Of a DNA stretch of 18,677 nucleotides, positions 14,425-18,677 are shown one piece after another. This stretch comes from JANNWF01 sp052390415 (GTDB taxonomy: Bacteria; Pseudomonadota; Gammaproteobacteria; Xanthomonadales; Xanthomonadaceae). The DNA is taken from NCBI GenBank assembly GCA_052390415.1, contig JBQTGY010000179.1:1-18677 (forward strand). The letters are read 5' to 3'. Position numbers and translations under genes: made by a program. The stretch's first letter is position 1. Each line of letters opens with the position of its first letter. The notes beneath the pieces were generated by a model. That model did not search any database and was not told where the DNA came from. It was given only the letters and a program-made list of their open reading frames with translations.

Positions 14425-15384
14425 ATGTATGAGCTGCGTTTCGCGGACGGTTTCCGGGTCGACCCCGCCGACTTCACGCGTGATCTTGGCGCCATTCGCG
14501 CCGTGCGCGAACCGGTGTTTCTGGTCGAGCAGAAGGTACCGCCCGAACTCGAATGGGATGAGCTGGACCCGCTGTCACGACACGTGGTGGCGCGTGACTT
14601 TGATGGTCGCCCGATCGGCACCGGTCGTTTGACGCCGGAACAACGCATTGGCCGCATGGCGGTGTTGGCCAACTGGCGCGGCAAAGGCGTGGGCGAAGCG
14701 ATGTTGATGCGTCTGCTCGATCAAGCGCGCGACATGGGTTATCTGCAAATTGAGCTGCACGCACAAACCCACGCGATTCCGTTTTACGCGCGCGCAGGTT
14801 TTGTTGCCGAGGGCGATGAGTTCATGGAGGCCGGAATTCCGCACCAGATCATGCGCATCGCCCTGCAGCCGCGCGCGCCCATCACCCGCAAGGCCTTGCC
14901 GCAGGCCAATGAGCAGCCCGTTGAGACTCTGGAGGAGTGCCGCCTCGCGACGCTGGAAGTGCTCAAGGCAGCCAGGCACCGGATATGCATGGTCAGCCGC
15001 GACCTGGATCCCAGTCTGTTGTGCAACGAGGCGGCGCTTGCCGAGTTGCGCCGCGTCGCCCTGTCTGGGCGAGGTGCGGAGATTCGCTTGATCGTGCAGG
15101 ACCCGGTTGCTGCCCTGCGTCTGTCGGGGCAACTGGTCGCATTGGCGCAACGCTCGCCGGCAACCATCGCCATTCGCACACCGACCGAAGAAATCGACCT
15201 CAACTTCGCTTCGGCCTACCTGTTGAACGACAGTGGGGGCTACGTCTATCGGCCTTTGGCGAGTCGCTTTGAAGCCAGCACTCATCTCCACGCCGGCGGC
15301 CGCAATCGGCAGTTGCAGGAAAGTTTCGACAAGGTGTGGGAGCGCTCGGAAGTGCCGGTTGAGCTGCGCACGATGCGGATTTGA
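14425..15384 (+). CDS. GNAT-family acetyltransferase with extra C-terminal domain
   Basis: The 319-residue protein starts three bases after roxA, with GGAGGGAG (14410-14417) placed inside the end of roxA seven bases before the ATG, so translation is probably coupled. Residues about 1-147 are a GNAT fold of the ElaA/YjcF type. The acetyl-CoA pyrophosphate loop is RGKGVG (85-90), preceded by IGRMAVLANW, and followed by YLQIELHAQTHAIPFYARAG and the HQIM strand at 140-143. Residues about 165-319 form a separate domain that I do not recognise functionally; it contains ICMVSRDLDPSLL, AEIRLIVQDP and a C-terminal FDKVWERSE, and may correspond to an uncharacterised domain family found in xanthomonads. 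The acyl acceptor is unknown. Pairing with a ribosomal-protein hydroxylase makes a protein-modification role tempting but unproven. Confidence 0.82.
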   Translation: MYELRFADGFRVDPADFTRDLGAIRAVREPVFLVEQKVPPELEWDELDPLSRHVVARDFDGRPIGTGRLTPEQRIGRMAVLANWRGKGVGEAMLMRLLDQARDMGYLQIELHAQTHAIPFYARAGFVAEGDEFMEAGIPHQIMRIALQPRAPITRKALPQANEQPVETLEECRLATLEVLKAARHRICMVSRDLDPSLLCNEAALAELRRVALSGRGAEIRLIVQDPVAALRLSGQLVALAQRSPATIAIRTPTEEIDLNFASAYLLNDSGGYVYRPLASRFEASTHLHAGGRNRQLQESFDKVWERSEVPVELRTMRI

Positions 15385-15405
15385 CGGTTAGTGTCGCCGC
15401 CCTAC

Positions 15406-15431
15406 GGAGGGCCGCGTTCCCGCGCGGCTGC
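15406..15431 (-). repeat. REP-like unit, site A left copy
   Basis: A 26-base GC-rich unit beginning GGAGGGCCGCG and ending GCGCGGCTGC, in the 253-base gap between the GNAT gene and acnA. It is the approximate reverse complement of the unit at 15461-15485 and nearly identical to the unit at 18436-18461. Each unit is itself imperfectly palindromic (GCCGCG...CGCGGC). Confidence 0.7.
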
Positions 15432-15460
15432 TTTGCTGACGGGTGCCTGATTGCGCAAGA

Positions 15461-15485
15461 GCAGCGCCGCGGGAGCGGCGCCCTC
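15461..15485 (+). repeat. REP-like unit, site A right copy
   Basis: A 25-base unit beginning GCAGCGCCGCGGG and ending GGCGCCCTC. Its last 22 bases recur exactly in the unit at 18393-18418. With 15406-15431 it forms an inverted pair with 29 bases between, able to fold into a long hairpin after the GNAT gene. Confidence 0.7.
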
Positions 15486-15551
15486 GTTTAAAGCCATCTC
15501 GGTGCCTGCAATCCCGCCCAAATCGACCCGCAGCGATGAACAGCGTTACGG

Positions 15552-15557
15552 CATAAT
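15552..15557 (+). promoter_or_regulatory. acnA: Candidate -10 box for acnA
   Basis: CATAAT matches five of six positions of TATAAT and lies 80 bases before the acnA ATG, downstream of the REP pair. No good -35 hexamer is found 16-18 bases upstream, so this is only a candidate. Confidence 0.25.
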
Positions 15558-15637
15558 TGCCCGGCTTTCACGTCTCCGTCGGACTGCCACGCAGTCGGGC
15601 GGGAACACCACCCTTCGCCGCCACTTCGGAGCATGCC

Positions 15638-18319
15638 ATGAGTGACTCCTTTCGCACCCGTCAGACGCTGACCGTCGACGGCATCGATTACACGATCTTC
15701 AGTCTTGCTGCGTTGGGCGAGCGGTTCGATCTGTCGCGACTGCCTTTTTCGATGAAGATCCTGCTGGAAAATCTGCTTCGCTGCGAAGATGGCGTGTCGG
15801 TGACGAAGGCCTCGATTGAAGCGGTGGCGAAGTGGGAAGCCGGCAAGGAACCGGATACCGAAATCGCCTTCATGCCAGCGCGTGTGGTGTTGCAGGATTT
15901 CACCGGTGTGCCCTGCGTCGTCGACCTGGCGGCAATGCGTGACGCGGTGAAGGCGTTGGGAGGCGACCCGAAGCGGATCAACCCGCTGATTCCTTCTGAA
16001 TTGGTCATCGACCACTCGGTGCAGGTGGATTCGTTTGGCTCGGCCGACTCGCTCGATCTGAATGGCAAGATCGAGTTCGAGCGCAACAAGGAGCGTTACA
16101 GCTTTCTGCGTTGGGGTCAGAAGGCATTCGACAACTTCAAGGTGGTGCCGCCAAACACCGGCATCGTCCACCAGGTGAATCTTGAGAACTTGGCGCGAGT
16201 GGTGATGGCGCGCTCGATCGGCGGCGTCAATTACGCTTTCCCGGATACCGTGTTTGGCACCGACAGCCACACCACCATGATCAATGGCATCGGCGTGTTG
16301 GGCTGGGGTGTGGGCGGCATTGAAGCCGAAGCAGCCATGCTGGGTCAGCCGTCGTCGATGTTGATTCCGCAAGTCGTTGGCTTCCGTCTGACGGGCAAAC
16401 TGCCGGAAGGTGCAACCGCCACCGACCTGGTGCTGACGGTCACCCAAGCGCTGCGCAAGCACGGCGTGGTCGGCAAATTCGTCGAGTTCTTTGGCTCCGG
16501 TCTGGACAATCTGCCGCTGGCAGATCGCGCCACGATTGCCAACATGGCGCCCGAATACGGCGCGACCTGCGGCATTTTCCCGGTCGACGAAGAGGCGCTC
16601 AACTACCTACGGCTCTCGAATCGTGATGAGGGCTTGATCAACTTGGTCGAGGCCTATTCGAAAGCTCAAGGCCTGTGGCGGGTCGAAGGTGCGCCGGAAG
16701 CAACGTATTCGGCTGTGCTGGCGCTGGATATGGCCGAGGTCAAGCCGTCGTTGGCCGGGCCCAAACGACCGCAGGATCGAGTGTTGTTGACGGCGATGCA
16801 GCAAAACTATCGCGACAACCTCGGCCCGATGATCGCCAAACGCGCCGAGGGCAAGGGTGCAACCACGATCAATATCAAGGATCAAAGCGCCGAACTCGCC
16901 GATGGCGCGGTGGTCATCGCCGCCATCACCTCCTGCACCAACACCTCCAATCCGGCGGTGATGCTGGGCGCCGGCCTGCTGGCACGCAACGCGGTCAAGC
17001 AGGGTCTGAAGGTCAAGCCTTGGGTCAAGACCTCACTCGGGCCGGGCTCGCTGGTGGTCACTGATTATCTGAACAAGGCCGGGGTGATGGACGATCTGGA
17101 AGCGCTGGGCTTCCACGTGGTCGGCTACGGCTGCACCACGTGCATCGGCAATTCAGGCCCGCTGCCACCGCCGGTCAGCGCTGGTATCGCCCAAGGCGAC
17201 CTGGTGGTGGCATCAGTGCTGTCCGGCAATCGCAATTTCGAAGGGCGCGTGCACGCCGAAGTGAAGATGAACTACCTCGCTTCGCCGCCGTTGGTGGTCG
17301 CGTATGCACTCGCCGGCAGCGTGAATGTGGACTTGACCAGCGAGCCGCTGGGCGTGGGCAGCGACGGTCAGCCGGTGTTCTTGCGCGATATCTGGCCGGG
17401 CACGCAGGAAATCAGCGACACCATCTTGGCCACCGTGGGCCCCGACATGTTCAGCAAGAACTACGCCGATGTGTTCAAGGGCGATTCGCGCTGGAATCAA
17501 GTCGAATCGCCCGATGGTGACGCCTACCAATGGGACGACAGCACCTACATCAAGAGCCCGCCCTATTTCGAAGGCATGACCATGGCAATTGGCAGCATCA
17601 CCGACGTGCATGGCGCGCGCGTGATGGGGCTGTTCGGCGATTCGATCACCACCGACCACATCTCACCCGCCGGCGACATCAAGGCCAGTTCGCCCGCCGG
17701 ACGCTTTTTGCAATCCCGCGGCGTCGAGAAGGTCGACTTCAATTCCTACGGCTCACGCCGCGGCAACGACGACGTGATGGTGCGCGGCACCTTCGCCAAC
17801 ATCCGCATCAAGAATCTGATGCTGGGTGGCGAAGAAGGCGGCAACACCCTGCACTACCCGTCCGGCGAAAAGCTCGCCATTTATGACGCGGCGATGCGCT
17901 ACAAGGCCGAAGGTGTGCCACTGGTGGTGCTCGCTGGCAAGGAATATGGCACCGGCTCGTCGCGTGATTGGGCAGCCAAGGGCACCATGTTGCTGGGCGT
18001 CAAGGCCGTCATCGCCGAGAGCTTCGAGCGCATCCATCGCTCCAATCTGGTCGGCATGGGTGTATTGCCATTGCAGTTCATGGAGGGTCAGAACGCGCAG
18101 TCGTTGGGTGTGAATGGCGATGAAGTGTTCTCGATTACCGGCTTGAACGATGGCCTTGGACGGGTAGCCGACGTCGTCGCCAAACGCCCGGATGGCACGG
18201 AGTTGTGCTTCCAGGTTCAGGTATTGCTGCTGACGCCGAAGGAAATCGAATATTTCCGCCACGGCGGCATCCTGCACTACGTGTTGCGGCAACTGGCGGC
18301 GCTGCCGCACGCGGCCTGA
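15638..18319 (+). CDS. acnA: Aconitate hydratase A
   Basis: AcnA isomerises citrate to isocitrate through cis-aconitate in the TCA cycle, using a [4Fe-4S] cluster. The 893-residue length is close to E. coli AcnA (891). Cluster ligands are Cys433 (TSCTNTSNP), Cys499 and Cys502 (GYGCTTCIGNSGPL), two residues earlier than in E. coli AcnA. Other family blocks are FGTDSHTTMINGIGVLGWG (206-224), LFGDSITTDHISPAG in the linker to the swivelling domain, and YGTGSSRDWAAKG near the C-terminus. The start MSDSFRTRQTLTVDG has GGAG (15628-15631) six bases upstream; an in-frame ATG at 15557 would add 27 unrelated residues over the putative promoter and is rejected. The gene appears monocistronic, with REP-like pairs upstream and downstream. 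AcnA-type enzymes are known as the oxidant-resistant, stress or stationary-phase aconitases in enterics; whether that holds here is not visible. Confidence 0.97.
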   Translation: MSDSFRTRQTLTVDGIDYTIFSLAALGERFDLSRLPFSMKILLENLLRCEDGVSVTKASIEAVAKWEAGKEPDTEIAFMPARVVLQDFTGVPCVVDLAAMRDAVKALGGDPKRINPLIPSELVIDHSVQVDSFGSADSLDLNGKIEFERNKERYSFLRWGQKAFDNFKVVPPNTGIVHQVNLENLARVVMARSIGGVNYAFPDTVFGTDSHTTMINGIGVLGWGVGGIEAEAAMLGQPSSMLIPQVVGFRLTGKLPEGATATDLVLTVTQALRKHGVVGKFVEFFGSGLDNLPLADRATIANMAPEYGATCGIFPVDEEALNYLRLSNRDEGLINLVEAYSKAQGLWRVEGAPEATYSAVLALDMAEVKPSLAGPKRPQDRVLLTAMQQNYRDNLGPMIAKRAEGKGATTINIKDQSAELADGAVVIAAITSCTNTSNPAVMLGAGLLARNAVKQGLKVKPWVKTSLGPGSLVVTDYLNKAGVMDDLEALGFHVVGYGCTTCIGNSGPLPPPVSAGIAQGDLVVASVLSGNRNFEGRVHAEVKMNYLASPPLVVAYALAGSVNVDLTSEPLGVGSDGQPVFLRDIWPGTQEISDTILATVGPDMFSKNYADVFKGDSRWNQVESPDGDAYQWDDSTYIKSPPYFEGMTMAIGSITDVHGARVMGLFGDSITTDHISPAGDIKASSPAGRFLQSRGVEKVDFNSYGSRRGNDDVMVRGTFANIRIKNLMLGGEEGGNTLHYPSGEKLAIYDAAMRYKAEGVPLVVLAGKEYGTGSSRDWAAKGTMLLGVKAVIAESFERIHRSNLVGMGVLPLQFMEGQNAQSLGVNGDEVFSITGLNDGLGRVADVVAKRPDGTELCFQVQVLLLTPKEIEYFRHGGILHYVLRQLAALPHAA

Positions 18320-18392
18320 CTCGAGCAGGCTCCCGAACGACCGGTCGCGCTCTGCAGCGCGGCCGGCTTGGAATATGGGCAGAGACTATTAA

Positions 18393-18418
18393 GCGGCGCC
18401 GCGGGAGCGGCGCCCTCC
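18393..18418 (+). repeat. REP-like unit, site B left copy
   Basis: A 26-base unit, GCGGCGCCGCGGG through GGCGCCCTCC, 74 bases after the acnA stop. It matches the unit at 15461-15485 over 22 consecutive bases and is inverted relative to 18436-18461. Confidence 0.7.
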
Positions 18419-18435
18419 CAGAAGGCCCGCGCTTC

Positions 18436-18461
18436 GGAGGGCCGCGCTCCTGCGCGGCCGC
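18436..18461 (-). repeat. REP-like unit, site B right copy
   Basis: A 26-base unit, GGAGGGCCGCGCTCC through GCGCGGCCGC, nearly identical to 15406-15431, forming an inverted pair with 18393-18418 across 17 bases. It is followed by CTTTTGCTG; the hairpin plus this short T-run may help terminate acnA transcription. Confidence 0.65.
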
Positions 18462-18522
18462 TTTTGCTGCTCCGGTCGAGTGCAGCCTTACGTGGAACTG
18501 CGGAACCCGGGATGTGCTGAAA

Positions 18523-18550
18523 GCCCGGTTTGCCTACGCTGCAACCGGGC
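18523..18550 (-). terminator. Candidate terminator of the right-edge minus-strand gene
   Basis: GCCCGGTT (18523-18530) pairs with AACCGGGC (18543-18550) around a 12-base loop. On the minus strand the stem is followed by TTTC, and it lies 18 bases beyond the stop codon at 18568. The T-run is short, so this is a moderate candidate. Confidence 0.4.
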
Positions 18551-18567
18551 CCAGGCGCTAAGCTCTG

Positions 18568-18677
18568 CTACTCCCACTCCGCGAAGTACACCTTCCACAC
18601 ATCGTCCTCGATGCGCCAGCCGCTCTTCATTTGATAGACGCGACCTCGCTCGGGCACAAATCTGCCGCTGCCGCCGG
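18568..18677 (-). CDS. C-terminal end of an unrecognised protein (start beyond window)
   Basis: The minus-strand frame is open from the window edge to a TAG at 18570-18568, giving 35 visible residues that end GWRIEDDVWKVYFAEWE. The alternation of charged and aromatic residues looks like a real protein end, not a shadow frame. A candidate hairpin terminator lies just beyond the stop, and no competing frame covers the stretch. Too little is visible to name a family. It would converge on acnA, with the REP-like pair between them. Confidence 0.5.
   Translation of the reverse strand, partial: GGSGRFVPERGRVYQMKSGWRIEDDVWKVYFAEWE

Noticed and set aside
15488..16462. 324-codon minus-strand open frame at the 5' end of acnA
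   Set aside because: It lies opposite conserved aconitase sequence and shows no family signature. Long antisense frames are expected in GC-rich coding DNA.

Overview
The window reads as a chromosomal segment of a GC-rich Gammaproteobacterium, most likely in the Xanthomonadales/Lysobacterales (a Rhodanobacteraceae-like lineage is my best guess). The reasons are the TPR-sulfotransferase paralogs, an IPTL-CTERM-type surface protein, a RoxA-type oxygenase followed by a GNAT protein, a gamma/alpha-fused 2-oxoacid:acceptor oxidoreductase, and GC-rich REP-like inverted repeats. The placement comes from gene content and style, not from a marker gene. No phage, insertion sequence, CRISPR, rRNA or tRNA was seen.

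Layout. Left part (1-5302): the 3' part of a TPR-type sulfotransferase; a trigger-factor-like chaperone that lacks the peptidyl-prolyl isomerase domain; on the minus strand, a secreted IPTL-CTERM-type protein with a strong intrinsic terminator; then a complete TPR-sulfotransferase paralogous to the first. Middle (5316-8184): divergent fumC (minus) and purB (plus), two members of the fumarase/aspartase superfamily, sharing a 103-base intergenic region. Next (8195-13044): an 82-base inverted repeat separates purB from a three-gene minus-strand operon. Its order is a GltD-like flavoprotein with a double [4Fe-4S] ferredoxin tail, then a gamma-alpha fused subunit, then a beta subunit of a 2-oxoacid (probably 2-oxoglutarate) oxidoreductase. 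Both junctions are ATGA stop/start overlaps. Right part (13243-18677): roxA (ribosomal protein L16 arginine hydroxylase-like) tightly coupled to a GNAT protein with an extra C-terminal domain; acnA (aconitase A); two REP-like repeat pairs around acnA; and the last 35 codons of an unrecognised minus-strand gene cut by the window edge.

How the genes fit together. Three TCA-cycle steps are present: aconitase, a ferredoxin-type 2-oxoglutarate oxidoreductase that could act beside or instead of the dehydrogenase complex, and fumarase. PurB also yields fumarate. The flavoprotein is placed to move electrons between the low-potential oxidoreductase and NAD(P). Two genes concern the ribosome: a trigger-factor-like protein that keeps the ribosome-docking loop, and a ribosomal-protein hydroxylase. 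The two most notable observations are the natural PPIase-less trigger factor paralog and the coupled oxidoreductase operon with its own electron adaptor.
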